Source: Oceanobacillus profundus (lineage in GTDB: Bacteria > Bacillota > Bacilli > Bacillales > Amphibacillaceae). From it: a DNA stretch of 32,334 nucleotides. The stretch lies in NCBI RefSeq assembly GCF_003515705.1, contig NZ_QWEH01000025.1:1-32334 (forward strand), written 5' to 3'. The position numbers and the translations under genes are program-made. This document shows, piece by piece, positions 7,292-14,522 of this stretch (the first letter of the stretch is position 1; each line of letters starts with the position of its first letter). The notes beneath the pieces were generated by a model, which saw nothing but the letters and a program-made list of their open reading frames with translations, was not told the origin of the DNA and made no database searches.

Positions 7292-9295
7292 ATGTCACAT
7301 GAGATTGAACAGTTATCAGTAAATACGATTCGTACATTGTCGATTGATGCGATCGAACATGCAAATTCAGGTCACCCGGGTTTACCAATGGGAGCTGCGC
7401 CAATGGCATATACGCTTTGGACGGACTTTATGAATCATAATCCAAAGAATTCAAAATGGTTTAACCGAGATAGGTTCGTACTTTCTGCTGGACATGGATC
7501 CATGCTTTTATACAGCTTGCTTCATTTATCTGGTTATAATCTTACAATTGATGATTTGAAAAATTTCCGTCAATGGGACTCTAAAACACCTGGTCATCCT
7601 GAAGTGAATCATACAGATGGTGTAGAAGCGACAACTGGACCACTTGGCCAAGGGATTGCAATGTCTGTTGGTATGGCAATGGCTGAAGCACATTTAGCTG
7701 CTAAGTTTAATAAAGAAGATTTATCCGTTGTTGACCATTATACGTATGCACTTGTTAGTGATGGCGATTTAATGGAAGGTATTTCACACGAAGCAGCATC
7801 GCTTGCTGGACATTTAGGTTTAGGTAAATTAATTGCGTTATATGATTCAAATGATATTTCACTTGATGGTGACCTAAACCGTTCCTTCTCTGAAAATACA
7901 GAGCAGCGTTTTAAAGCGTATGGATGGCAAGTAATTCGTGTAGAAGATGGAAACGATTTAAATGCAATTCGTAGTGCGATTAAAGAGGCACAAAGCAATA
8001 CAACACAGCCAACATTAATCGAGGTAAAAACGATTATCGGCTATGGCTCACCGAATAAATCTGCTTCTGCATCTTCACATGGTGCGCCTTTAGGTACAGA
8101 TGAAGTAGTATTAACAAAAGAATATTATAAATGGACACATGATGATTTCCATGTTCCGGATGAAGTATATGCAGATTTTAATGAAAAAATTGTACAAGAT
8201 GGTGCAGAAAAAGAATCACAATGGAATGAATTGTTTACTGCGTATAAAGAGAAATATCCAGAAGCAGCCGGCGAGCTTGAGCTTGCAATAAACGGAGAAC
8301 TTCCTGCTGGATGGGAAAAAGAACTTCCAGTATTCCAGCCAGGAGAAGATACATTGGCAACAAGAGCATCCTCTGGGAAAGTTCTGAATGCAATTGCAAA
8401 ATCAGTACCTAATTTCTTCGGTGGGAGTGCTGACTTAGCAGGATCGAATAAAACAACAATGAATGATGATGAAGATTTCACTCGAGAAAATTATGCGGGA
8501 AGAAATATTTGGTTTGGTGTTCGTGAACATGCAATGGGCGCTGCGTTGAATGGTATGGCGTTACACGGTGGTTTAAATGTGTATGCAGGTACATTCTTTG
8601 TTTTCAGTGATTATCTACGTCCAGCCGTCCGTTTATCTTCTATTATGAATACGCCGGTTACGTACGTATTTACACATGATTCAATTGCTGTTGGTGAAGA
8701 TGGACCAACGCATGAACCTGTAGAGCATCTAGCTGCGTTGCGTGCAATTCCGGGATTATCATTGATTCGTCCTGCTGATGCTAATGAAACACAAGCAGCA
8801 TGGAGACTAGCAGTAGAATCAAAAGATCAACCAACTGCACTTGTGTTAACAAGACAAGACTTGCCAACACTGGAAGGTACAAAAGAAAACGCCTACGAAG
8901 GTGTTAAGAAAGGTGCTTACGTAATTAGTAAGTCTAAGAAAGAAACTCCTGATGCACTGTTACTTGCAACAGGATCTGAAGTTCAATTAGCGGTAGCTGC
9001 ACAGAAAGAATTACTAGAAAAAGATATTGATGTAAGCGTCGTAAGTATGCCTTCATGGGATCGTTTCCAAGAGCAAGACGCGGCATACCGTAATGAAGTA
9101 TTGCCACCACATGTGAAAGCACGTGTCGGTATTGAAATGGCTTCATCATTCGGCTGGGACCGTTATGTTGGCAATGAGGGAGCAATCATCGGAATTGATC
9201 GATTCGGAGCTTCTGCAAAAGGAGAAAAAGTAATCACTGAGTATGGCTTTACAGTTGAAAATGTTATCAAGCATGTTAAGGACGTTTTAAAATAA
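7292..9295 (+). CDS. tkt: Transketolase
   Basis: 667 residues, the same length as I recall for B. subtilis Tkt. ATG 7292 follows CGAGAGGTG; the GTG four codons earlier is part of that site. Transketolase moves two-carbon ketol units between sugar phosphates in the pentose phosphate pathway, using thiamine diphosphate and Mg2+. The N-terminal diphosphate-binding domain has [15 protein letters not shown] (about 26-40) and the DGDLMEG motif (about 154-160). The pyrimidine domain contains [19 protein letters not shown] with the catalytic glutamate. The transketolase His residues appear in GHGSML and [16 protein letters not shown]. The C-terminal domain ends in VIKHVKDVL. It is monocistronic, bounded by a terminator on each side. 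Confidence 0.98.
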   Translation: MSHEIEQLSVNTIRTLSIDAIEHANSGHPGLPMGAAPMAYTLWTDFMNHNPKNSKWFNRDRFVLSAGHGSMLLYSLLHLSGYNLTIDDLKNFRQWDSKTPGHPEVNHTDGVEATTGPLGQGIAMSVGMAMAEAHLAAKFNKEDLSVVDHYTYALVSDGDLMEGISHEAASLAGHLGLGKLIALYDSNDISLDGDLNRSFSENTEQRFKAYGWQVIRVEDGNDLNAIRSAIKEAQSNTTQPTLIEVKTIIGYGSPNKSASASSHGAPLGTDEVVLTKEYYKWTHDDFHVPDEVYADFNEKIVQDGAEKESQWNELFTAYKEKYPEAAGELELAINGELPAGWEKELPVFQPGEDTLATRASSGKVLNAIAKSVPNFFGGSADLAGSNKTTMNDDEDFTRENYAGRNIWFGVREHAMGAALNGMALHGGLNVYAGTFFVFSDYLRPAVRLSSIMNTPVTYVFTHDSIAVGEDGPTHEPVEHLAALRAIPGLSLIRPADANETQAAWRLAVESKDQPTALVLTRQDLPTLEGTKENAYEGVKKGAYVISKSKKETPDALLLATGSEVQLAVAAQKELLEKDIDVSVVSMPSWDRFQEQDAAYRNEVLPPHVKARVGIEMASSFGWDRYVGNEGAIIGIDRFGASAKGEKVITEYGFTVENVIKHVKDVLK

Positions 9296-9300
9296 AGCTT

Positions 9301-9340
9301 AAAATAAAGATGGTTCCATTTTGGAGCCATCTTTATTTTT
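9301..9340 (+). terminator. tkt terminator
   Basis: A long stem (AAATAAAGATGG... with ...CCATCTTTATTT) carries one G-T pair and ends in a T run, 5 bases after the stop. Confidence 0.9.
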
Positions 9341-9443
9341 ATGCAAAATTGGATTGTTCGAAGAAAGCCTTTATAGTAAAATTTTGTTCATAAAAAAGGT
9401 GAAATAACAGAAAAAAATATACTTTCCCGCTTTGTTTTGCCAA

Positions 9444-9453
9444 TTCGACAAAA
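9444..9453 (-). promoter_or_regulatory. Spo0A box upstream of sirA
   Basis: On the minus strand the sequence is TTTTGTCGAA, a perfect 0A box core (TGTCGAA). B. subtilis sirA is a Spo0A target, so this is the expected place for one. Confidence 0.75.
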
Positions 9454-9476
9454 TTAGTTGGTATTTGCATGGTAAT

Positions 9477-9509
9477 ATGACATTCTTTTCTGCACAGCTT
9501 CTCTATAAT
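9477..9509 (+). promoter_or_regulatory. Candidate sirA promoter with extended spacer
   Basis: A perfect TATAAT (9504-9509) lies 21 bases after ATGACA (9477-9482). This long spacing resembles Spo0A-activated sigma-A promoters such as spoIIG and spoIIE, and a 0A box lies just upstream at 9444-9453. Confidence 0.5.
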
Positions 9510-9542
9510 AGATAATAGAGTTAAAAGGGGAGGAGAGTAGAG

Positions 9543-10001
9543 ATGATGGAGTATGCTATTTATTGGATCAAAGAGGATGTCGCAAGATCTTATTTTCATA
9601 AAAGTGATATACTACACCGATTTCTTAAAGAATATGAGGCTAATCCAACTAGAAAAGATTTGAGAGACCAATACATATATATTACCCATCATATTTCTTT
9701 ACAGGCCATTGCAGCACAGTTAAATAGTCAAGCTCTTAACCAGATGTCAATTCAAACAGATGGTCACATGCTGTACTTAACTAAAAATGATATTATGATT
9801 CGCCTTCATGCAGAAAATGGGCGTTTGCATTTTCAGTGCAACGAATTACAAGATGCTGCGATGCTGTTATTTCCTATGTTACGCAATTGCTATCCCTTTG
9901 TATTTGTCCAAGGAAAAAAAGCCCCCAATTATGGTTGGGTTTCTCCAATCACACAGAAAAACAGTGTTAGAATGAGGCAAATATTGTATTCTCACCGTTA
10001 A
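9543..10001 (+). CDS. sirA: SirA (YneE), sporulation inhibitor of DNA replication
   Basis: 152 residues starting at tandem ATG codons 9543/9546 after GGGGAGGAG. The opening YAIYWIKEDVARSYFHKSD resembles B. subtilis SirA (YTYLIKEEFANHYF) and the C-terminal PNYGWVSPI matches its YGWLNPV region. SirA binds domain I of DnaA and blocks new initiation of chromosome replication in cells committed to sporulation. Position between tkt and yneF is the same as in B. subtilis. A 0A box and a long-spacer promoter upstream agree with Spo0A control. The last six codons and stop lie in a 30-bp direct repeat (9983-10012) that recurs at 11378-11407, with one synonymous change, suggesting an element has inserted at this gene's 3' end. 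Confidence 0.92.
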   Translation: MMEYAIYWIKEDVARSYFHKSDILHRFLKEYEANPTRKDLRDQYIYITHHISLQAIAAQLNSQALNQMSIQTDGHMLYLTKNDIMIRLHAENGRLHFQCNELQDAAMLLFPMLRNCYPFVFVQGKKAPNYGWVSPITQKNSVRMRQILYSHR

Positions 10002-10012
10002 TTTAATATACT
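9983..10012 (+). repeat. Left direct repeat (attL-like), contains the sirA 3' end
   Basis: A 30-bp sequence that includes the codons for LYSHR and the sirA stop, followed by TTAATATACT. It matches 11378-11407 except at base 9995 (C here, T there). Confidence 0.85.
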
Positions 10013-10040
10013 TTTAAAAAGCTTTGTGCTGTAGTGTTTA

Positions 10041-10066
10041 GGGGCTAACCTAAATCAATTAGCCCC
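10041..10066. terminator. Hairpin downstream of sirA
   Basis: GGGGCTAA (10041-10048) pairs perfectly with TTAGCCCC (10059-10066). No T tract follows, so termination is uncertain. Confidence 0.35.
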
Positions 10067-10185
10067 AGCTAGTCTATTAATGAATGTACTGACTGCTTTA
10101 TCTTCTTGCTCTTAGTAGAATGAGAATAAATATCATATCAATAGTGTTTCTCAAACGAACAGCTATGGTTCTAGGTGGAACACCA

Positions 10186-10229
10186 TTGTCAATTAATATC
10201 ACTGCGTGTGGGGACCTTTTAATTGACAA
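10186..10229. repeat. 11-bp perfect inverted repeat in the mini-island
   Basis: TTGTCAATTAA (10186-10196) and TTAATTGACAA (10219-10229) flank a GC-richer 22-base centre. It is 20 bases after the minus-strand gene ending at 10249. It could be a hairpin at that gene's 3' end or a transposon-end remnant. Confidence 0.6.
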
Positions 10230-10248
10230 CACTTTATAAGCCATATCA

Positions 10249-10473
10249 TCAAATTAAAATATCTCTTTGAATCTTATATTTTTGATTTACTTTGCTTACT
10301 AGTTCTTTCTCAATCAATTTGTCAAGTCCTTTCTGAACTTGCCAATAAACAACTTCATTGCATGTCATTTCTTCTATTGATGCTGAATTAGGAAATGCAC
10401 GAATGAGATAAATAAGTATGCTTACTTCAATCAGATTTAAATAATACTCTTTTGCTATTTTAAGGTAATCCAT
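10249..10473 (-). CDS. Small predicted winged-helix protein
   Basis: 74 residues from ATG 10473, preceded by AAGGGAG at 8 bases. The order helix (EVSILIYLIRAF), helix (SIEEMTCNEVVYWQVQKGLD), then short strands (ELVSKVNQKYKIQRD) is the layout of a minimal winged-helix domain such as those of small transcriptional or replication regulators. No ligand or catalytic motif is visible. It lies in the sirA mini-island and may be a leftover regulator of that element. The specific family is not recognised. Confidence 0.65.
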   Translation of the reverse strand: MDYLKIAKEYYLNLIEVSILIYLIRAFPNSASIEEMTCNEVVYWQVQKGLDKLIEKELVSKVNQKYKIQRDILI

Positions 10474-10575
10474 TAGGGTGTCTCCCTTATCTATGTAATT
10501 ATATGGTTATTTCTATCAGGTTAAAGGAGGGCATGGAAATGTAGATGTTTATGTACTCCTATTTACCTTAGTTGC

Positions 10576-10719
10576 TTATTTAAATAGTTTTTTAATCATT
10601 TTGTTAGCAGATTCACTCTTTATCCTCTTGGTTATTTCTTGTTTTAGTTTGTCTTTCTTTTGTGTATCCATATCCTTCCATGCCTTAGCACCTTTTTTAG
10701 CAATAGATTTAAAGTCCAT
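10576..10719 (-). CDS. Small lysine-rich protein (47 aa)
   Basis: On the minus strand ATG 10719 follows GAGGTGAGA, a good ribosome-binding site. The 47-residue product begins MDFKSIAKKGAKAWKDMDTQ and ends MIKKLFK; it is helical and carries many lysines, so it could bind nucleic acid or membranes. It lies in the sirA mini-island. The family is not recognised. Confidence 0.6.
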   Translation of the reverse strand: MDFKSIAKKGAKAWKDMDTQKKDKLKQEITKRIKSESANKMIKKLFK

Positions 10720-10793
10720 TTTATTCTCACCTCAATAGCATTATATCAGTAAATTGTGGCAAAATAATAGAATGATTGTTAAAGAATAATCTC

Positions 10794-10928
10794 TTACATT
10801 TTCCAACTTCTATCATTCCGTTTATAAGGAACAGCTTTATCTCCAATTAAATAGCGCTCCATAACCTTCCTCGTTATATCCTTTAATTGCACCGACGTAT
10901 ACCCAACGGTTTCATTTTTATAATTTAG
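10794..10928 (-). pseudogene. Truncated paralogue of the 791-1165 gene
   Basis: The minus-strand frame ending at TAA 10794 reads ...LKDITRKVMERYLIGDKAVP and then RSWKM-stop. It aligns without gaps to the C-terminal block of the protein at 791-1165 (20 of 34 positions identical by hand). Similarity ends abruptly near 10930; the DNA beyond is unrelated and no start codon with a ribosome-binding site precedes it. The copy also stops directly after WKM, six residues earlier than its relative. It is a 5'-truncated remnant. Confidence 0.75.
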
Positions 10929-11153
10929 TCGAGGTAGAGAACACTCGCGACTGCAGTTGAGGCATGGCTTCAGTTATGTTGATCAACCGACATCTATTGC
11001 AATTAAATTGGGTTAATTACTTTTATATCTGTATTTTTACCAACACATGTGTGCTAAGATAATGTATCTACTCGAAGGATTTAAAGATGAAGAACTGAAT
11101 ATACAATATGATGAGAAAGGTATTAACAAAGACATAATCAGGAAGGAAAAGAA

Positions 11154-11282
11154 ATGTTTCTAAAAACTAACGAAGCATACGAAGCTGAAATTGTATGTAG
11201 ATTATTAAGAGAGAGATTCAAATCCTTTTTCTTAATAACATCTACCCACGCATATTTTATAGTATTAAACAGATTCGTTTAG
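11154..11282 (+). CDS. Short frame resembling the N-terminus of DUF2007-type proteins
   Basis: ATG 11154 follows GGAAGG with suitable spacing and gives 42 residues. The first 20 (MFLKTNEAYEAEIVCRLLRE) resemble the start of DUF2007 'putative signal transducing' proteins, where a strand and helix read roughly as ...EAEIVKGLLE. The remainder does not continue the family pattern and stops early. Probably a decayed gene in the mini-island, although a short functional protein cannot be excluded. Confidence 0.35.
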   Translation: MFLKTNEAYEAEIVCRLLRERFKSFFLITSTHAYFIVLNRFV

Positions 11283-11377
11283 AAGCATTGATATGTATCT
11301 AAAGAAAAACTTAAATTAAGTGAAAAACGTTGAATGACCAGGTTTTCGATAAATTTGTTACAATCTTTTCGTAATCG

Positions 11378-11407
11378 ATTGTATTCTCATCGTTAATTTA
11401 ATATACT
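11378..11407 (+). repeat. Right direct repeat (attR-like), displaced sirA 3' end
   Basis: Same 30 bp as 9983-10012 with C-to-T at base 11390, a change that would keep the histidine codon. It is followed 36 bases later by yneF, so it marks the original sirA-yneF junction. Confidence 0.85.
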
Positions 11408-11443
11408 GTATTAGAGACAACACGAAGGAGGAAGAAACTAGAG

Positions 11444-11665
11444 ATGAGCACAATTTGGGTCGTACTAATTGCTATAGCAGCGTTAATTGCTGGTGTTGCT
11501 CTTGGATTTTTTATTGCAAGAAAATATATGATGAGCTATTTGAAAAAGAATCCACCTATTAATGAGCAGATGCTTCGGACATTAATGATGCAAATGGGTC
11601 AAAAACCGTCGCAAAAGAAAATTAATCAAATGATGCGTGCAATGAATAATCAAGGTGAAAAGTAA
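11444..11665 (+). CDS. yneF: YneF, UPF0154 small membrane protein
   Basis: 73 residues from ATG 11444 after GAAGGAGG. One N-terminal membrane helix ([20 protein letters not shown], about 6-25) is followed by the conserved UPF0154 tail [20 protein letters not shown] and [10 protein letters not shown]. Length and pattern match the family. Its molecular role is unsettled; the position next to sirA and ccdA is conserved in Bacillaceae. It lies just after the right repeat of the mini-island. Confidence 0.95.
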   Translation: MSTIWVVLIAIAALIAGVALGFFIARKYMMSYLKKNPPINEQMLRTLMMQMGQKPSQKKINQMMRAMNNQGEK

Positions 11666-11678
11666 AAGCACTCGTATC

Positions 11679-11710
11679 AAGGGTTTGACAGTAGTTAGTT
11701 AACCCTTTTA
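11679..11710 (+). terminator. yneF terminator
   Basis: AAGGGTT (11679-11685) pairs with AACCCTT (11701-11707), followed by TTT. Confidence 0.65.
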
Positions 11711-12048
11711 CATAGGAAAAACTTTATTTGGTTAAATTGTCACAGCACTTTAGAAATAATTAGGTTAATTTTTCTCAAAAACCACTTACCTGTTGAAAAA
11801 TGAAGCAGAAGGAGTGGTTTTTTTATGTTCTTGATCATTTTATAGCCCGCTAAGTATGTGTGGTGATATGTCATGCTAATAGAAAATGTTTTAAACGAGT
11901 ATGAATAATATTGCTGATATAATTTTGTAGAGATATTTTCCTGTAATCGTACGTGTTAATCAAAGTGTACGCTATTTGTCAAAATCAATTGCTTTCCTTT
12001 ATAACATTTTCTGTTAGAATAGAAAATGGAAATGATAGGGGGATTGTA
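11711..12048. other. Intergenic region before ccdA, no protein gene seen
   Basis: Apart from the terminator-like hairpin at 11777-11825, I see only AT-rich DNA. TAGAAT at 12015-12020 is the best -10 candidate for ccdA, without a convincing -35. Confidence 0.45.
11777..11825 (+). terminator. Terminator-like hairpin with no obvious upstream gene
   Basis: AAAAACCACT (11777-11786) pairs with AGTGGTTTTT (11813-11822) and ends in a long T run. The yneF terminator is already 67 bases upstream, so this one may end a small RNA or serve as backup. Confidence 0.55.
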
Positions 12049-12753
12049 ATGTCAGAAATAAATATTTTCCTCGCATTTGGAGCGGGTTTTCTATCTTTTA
12101 TTTCACCATGTGTGTTACCGCTTTATCCAGTTTTCTTATCTTATATTACTGGTATGAGTGTTAGTGAAATAAATGATGAAAATAAAAAACTCAATAAGAA
12201 AGCACTTATACATACGTTTTGTTTTTTGATTGGATTTTCAAGTATATTTATCATGATTGGATTTTCTACCACATTTATTGCAGAGTTTCTTACGTTATAC
12301 CAAGATCTTATTAGACAAATTGGTGCAATTGTAATTATATTTTTTGGTCTTGTACTTGTAGGAATATTAAACTTTGAATTTCTTATGAAAGATAGAAAAA
12401 TCCATTTTAAAAATCGTCCAGCAGGATTTTTTGGATCTATTATTATTGGAATGGCTTTCTCGCTTGGTTGGACACCATGTGTTGGTCCGATTTTGCTCAT
12501 CGTTTTGTCGTTAGCGGCAACGAATCCAGAAGTGGGTATGGTTATGATGATCAGTTACATTCTAGGATTCTCTATTCCATTTATATTGCTATCCCTGTTT
12601 ATTGGGAAATTAAAGTGGATTAAGAAGCACAGCAGCCGACTCGTTACTATTGGTGGTTGGGTTATGGTATTAATGGGAATTGCACTCTTTTTTGATTGGA
12701 TGACTAAACTGACAGGATTTTTAGCGGGATGGTTTGGTTTTTCCGGATTTTAA
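12049..12753 (+). CDS. ccdA: CcdA, thiol-disulfide transporter for cytochrome c maturation
   Basis: 234 residues, the usual CcdA length, from ATG 12049 after TAGGGGGATTGTA. The upstream in-frame extension to 11953 is not needed. Six hydrophobic segments are visible. The two redox cysteines are C21 in SFISPCVLPLYP and C144 in SLGWTPCVGPI, each in its conserved proline-rich setting. CcdA moves electrons from cytoplasmic thioredoxin across the membrane to extracytoplasmic thioredoxin-like proteins (ResA, StoA) that reduce apocytochrome c and act in spore cortex synthesis. ccdC follows, as in B. subtilis, but the small yneI gene normally between them is absent here. Confidence 0.97.
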   Translation: MSEINIFLAFGAGFLSFISPCVLPLYPVFLSYITGMSVSEINDENKKLNKKALIHTFCFLIGFSSIFIMIGFSTTFIAEFLTLYQDLIRQIGAIVIIFFGLVLVGILNFEFLMKDRKIHFKNRPAGFFGSIIIGMAFSLGWTPCVGPILLIVLSLAATNPEVGMVMMISYILGFSIPFILLSLFIGKLKWIKKHSSRLVTIGGWVMVLMGIALFFDWMTKLTGFLAGWFGFSGF

Positions 12754-12805
12754 TGGATTTTTACAGCCGCATATATTACTATAGTATTGAAAAACAAAAA
12801 AATGA

Positions 12806-12866
12806 AGTTCGTTTAATAGCCGTTGTGAATTGGCTTCTTTACAGGTGGGTTATTAAACTGTGAACT
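12806..12866 (+). other. Large stem-loop in the ccdA-ccdC spacer
   Basis: AGTTC plus GTTTAATAGCC (12806-12821) can pair with GGGTTATTAAAC plus GAACT (12847-12866) with a short bulge. It lies 10 bases before the terminator at 12877. Confidence 0.5.
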
Positions 12867-12876
12867 AAAGTGAATC

Positions 12877-12902
12877 AATGAATCTGGAATAGATTCATTT
12901 TT
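12877..12902 (+). terminator. Terminator directly upstream of ccdC
   Basis: AATGAATCT (12877-12885) pairs perfectly with AGATTCATT (12891-12899) and is followed by T's. It ends only 17 bases before the ccdC start, so it may end the ccdA transcript or attenuate ccdC. Confidence 0.7.
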
Positions 12903-12919
12903 ATGAAAGAGTGATTGAC

Positions 12920-13393
12920 ATGTTTTGGTTGGTTGCGAGTACAATTGTAGCAGCAGGTATGGCTATCGGAATGATATTTGTACGGTTAAATGCAGCGAAG
13001 AAGCCAGCTTCCGTAAAGAAAATTATCTTGCCGCCATTATTTATGAGTACTGGTGCATTGATGTTTATTTTCCCAGTATTCCATATTGCTTGGATTCAAG
13101 TATTGGAAGCGTTCTTTGTTGGTATGATTTTTTCCATATTACTTATAAAATCTTCAAAATTCGAAGTTCGGGATCAAGATATTTTTCTTGTACCTTCTCG
13201 GGCATTTCCATTTATCTTATTTGGACTTTTAATTGTAAGGATCGTTATTAAATTAATTCTCGGAAGTACGATTTCTTTTGGAGAAACAAGCGGAATGTTC
13301 TTTATTCTTGCATTTGGTATGATCGTAACATGGAGAGTATCGATGCTCTATCAATTCTTGCAACTTAAGAAAAGTGCGCTACCCAATGGGTAA
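12920..13393 (+). CDS. ccdC: CcdC (YneJ), membrane protein linked to cytochrome c biogenesis
   Basis: 157 residues from ATG 12920, placed there because GAAAGAG sits about 8 bases upstream; the GTG at 12911 would be too close. Five hydrophobic segments are visible. The block SVKKIILPPLFMSTGALMF (about 32-50) is strongly conserved in CcdC. It lies downstream of ccdA as in B. subtilis, where ccdC is dispensable for cytochrome c synthesis and its role is unclear. The stop codon is inside the stem of a strong terminator. Confidence 0.95.
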   Translation: MFWLVASTIVAAGMAIGMIFVRLNAAKKPASVKKIILPPLFMSTGALMFIFPVFHIAWIQVLEAFFVGMIFSILLIKSSKFEVRDQDIFLVPSRAFPFILFGLLIVRIVIKLILGSTISFGETSGMFFILAFGMIVTWRVSMLYQFLQLKKSALPNG

Positions 13394-13408
13394 GCGCACT
13401 TTTTTTTA
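13371..13408 (+). terminator. ccdC terminator overlapping the coding end
   Basis: AAAGTGCGCT with inner ACCC (13371-13384) pairs with GGGT and AGCGCACTTT, then eight T's. The TAA of ccdC is in the descending arm. Confidence 0.95.
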
Positions 13409-13423
13409 GGAAGCTATGAAATT

Positions 13424-13827
13424 TGAATCCCGTGGATAACTTAGATACCGGAGAAACTGCTTCCACGAAGAGCTAAAACCGTAGCAAGACTTTCTTCGCC
13501 TCATGATAATCTAAAGAATACTTGCCGAATGGCTGTCTAAGACATGTAGTTTAGTCGCATTTCTATCCTTGTTGTGAAATCAGGCCAGGCATCGACACTA
13601 GGCGAAGATTGGCTTACCAAAAACAGGTTAAAACCTAATGTCGGGAACCCCTGGAAGGGACATGTTTCTGATGAACTTGGCTTTTCGCCCATAATGGTGA
13701 AAAGCCAAGTTCTCCAGAGTGATTCTGCTACGTAAGAATGTTCAGGAAGTCGAACCATTCCAATGAACGGAGAGGGCAGACCGTAAATCGCTAGTCGACA
13801 TGAATCTATTCGATGAGGAAAGATCAT
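13424..13827 (+). other. Structured RNA-like segment, possible group II intron 5' domain remnant
   Basis: No convincing gene is present. The plus strand is richer in GC than its surroundings and dense in GNRA-like and paired elements. CGTGGA (13431-13436) pairs with TCCACG (13462-13467). ATGTC (13638-13642) pairs with GACAT near 13659. A perfect 13-bp stem joins 13674-13686 and 13699-13711 around a 12-base loop. ATTCT/AGAAT close a small loop near 13721-13739. Phrases such as AGCTAAAACCGTAGCAAGAC, GATAATCTAAAGAATA and GTAAATCG resemble domain I of bacterial group II introns as I remember them. No reverse transcriptase frame and no recognisable domain V are present. The segment ends against the yneK stop codon. 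Confidence 0.45.
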
Positions 13828-14286
13828 TTACTTATATTTTTCTTTCCAGTCTGTTGCGTAATTATCTTGAGACGCTTCGAAAAGATGATGGTATGGAGTG
13901 ATATCGATTTCTTTTTGATTTAATTTTTTAATTAGAAATTTATGATCGCGTTTTGGTGTCGCAATAATATATCCTTCGATTAAAGTAGATTGTGTAATCG
14001 AATCTTGCTCTTTTTTTAAAGAGATTTCCCCAATTTTACTTGCAATTTTGTGTCTTGCCACATCTCTAAAAAGCTCAGGAACGGGCGATACTAATTCTTC
14101 AAGTAGTTGCTTTTCTTCATCTTTCCACATATGACGTGTTTTTTCCATATAGTATTCTTCCCAGTCCATGATTGATTTTCCGTCATCCTTTGGCAAACGT
14201 TTTAAGAACTTACGGAACATGAAAAATCCACCTATTCCCATCAAACTAATTAAGAAGAACCCCCATAATACGATAATTATTGACAT
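13828..14286 (-). CDS. yneK: YneK, DUF2621 family membrane-anchored protein
   Basis: 152 residues from ATG 14286, preceded by TTAGGTGA; the GTG at 14295 belongs to that site. An N-terminal membrane helix (about 2-24, IIIVLWGFFLISLMGIGGFF) is followed by a basic stretch (RKFLKRLPK) and a cytoplasmic-looking charged domain containing DWEEYYMEKTRHMW. This is the DUF2621/YneK pattern. Function is unknown. It is convergent to ccdC as in B. subtilis. The DNA just beyond its stop is the structured segment 13424-13827, so its native terminator is not apparent. Confidence 0.92.
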   Translation of the reverse strand: MSIIIVLWGFFLISLMGIGGFFMFRKFLKRLPKDDGKSIMDWEEYYMEKTRHMWKDEEKQLLEELVSPVPELFRDVARHKIASKIGEISLKKEQDSITQSTLIEGYIIATPKRDHKFLIKKLNQKEIDITPYHHLFEASQDNYATDWKEKYK

Positions 14287-14522
14287 GCTATTCACCTAAC
14301 TTTTTAATGTACGAAACGCAATAGTTATGAATATTAGCTACAATTGTAATAATTAATTTATTTTTTGTTATACTTGTAGTAAAATTACATTGATTAATCA
14401 TTCATGTGGTATCTATTTCTTTCTATTATAATGGGAGTAAAAAAGATAAACAAGTGTCATACTCTATAAGTTATCATCATAATTATATTATAAGATGTGA
14501 TTTACTAGAAAGGGGAGCAGTT

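Larger units (their letters stand above)
9983..11407. mobile_element. Decayed 1.4-kb mini-island between sirA and yneF
   Basis: The segment is bounded by 30-bp direct repeats (29 of 30 bases equal) covering the end of sirA and its downstream DNA. In B. subtilis sirA and yneF are adjacent. Inside are two small minus-strand genes, a truncated gene related to the 791-1165 gene, a short DUF2007-like frame and non-coding DNA. No integrase or transposase is present. The arrangement fits an integrative element that used the sirA 3' end as attachment site and later decayed. Confidence 0.65.

Noticed and set aside
10153..10172. CGAAC...GGTTC near 10160 as an SOS box
   Set aside because: The two halves are seven bases apart instead of four, and no promoter or gene start is nearby.
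10930..11150. Possible continuation of the truncated paralogue or another gene
   Set aside because: The frame stays open for a while but similarity to the 791-1165 protein stops at 10930 and no start signal is present.
13537..13827. 96-codon minus-strand frame between ccdC and yneK
   Set aside because: It is the complement of the structured RNA-like segment, with no ribosome-binding site and no protein-like pattern.
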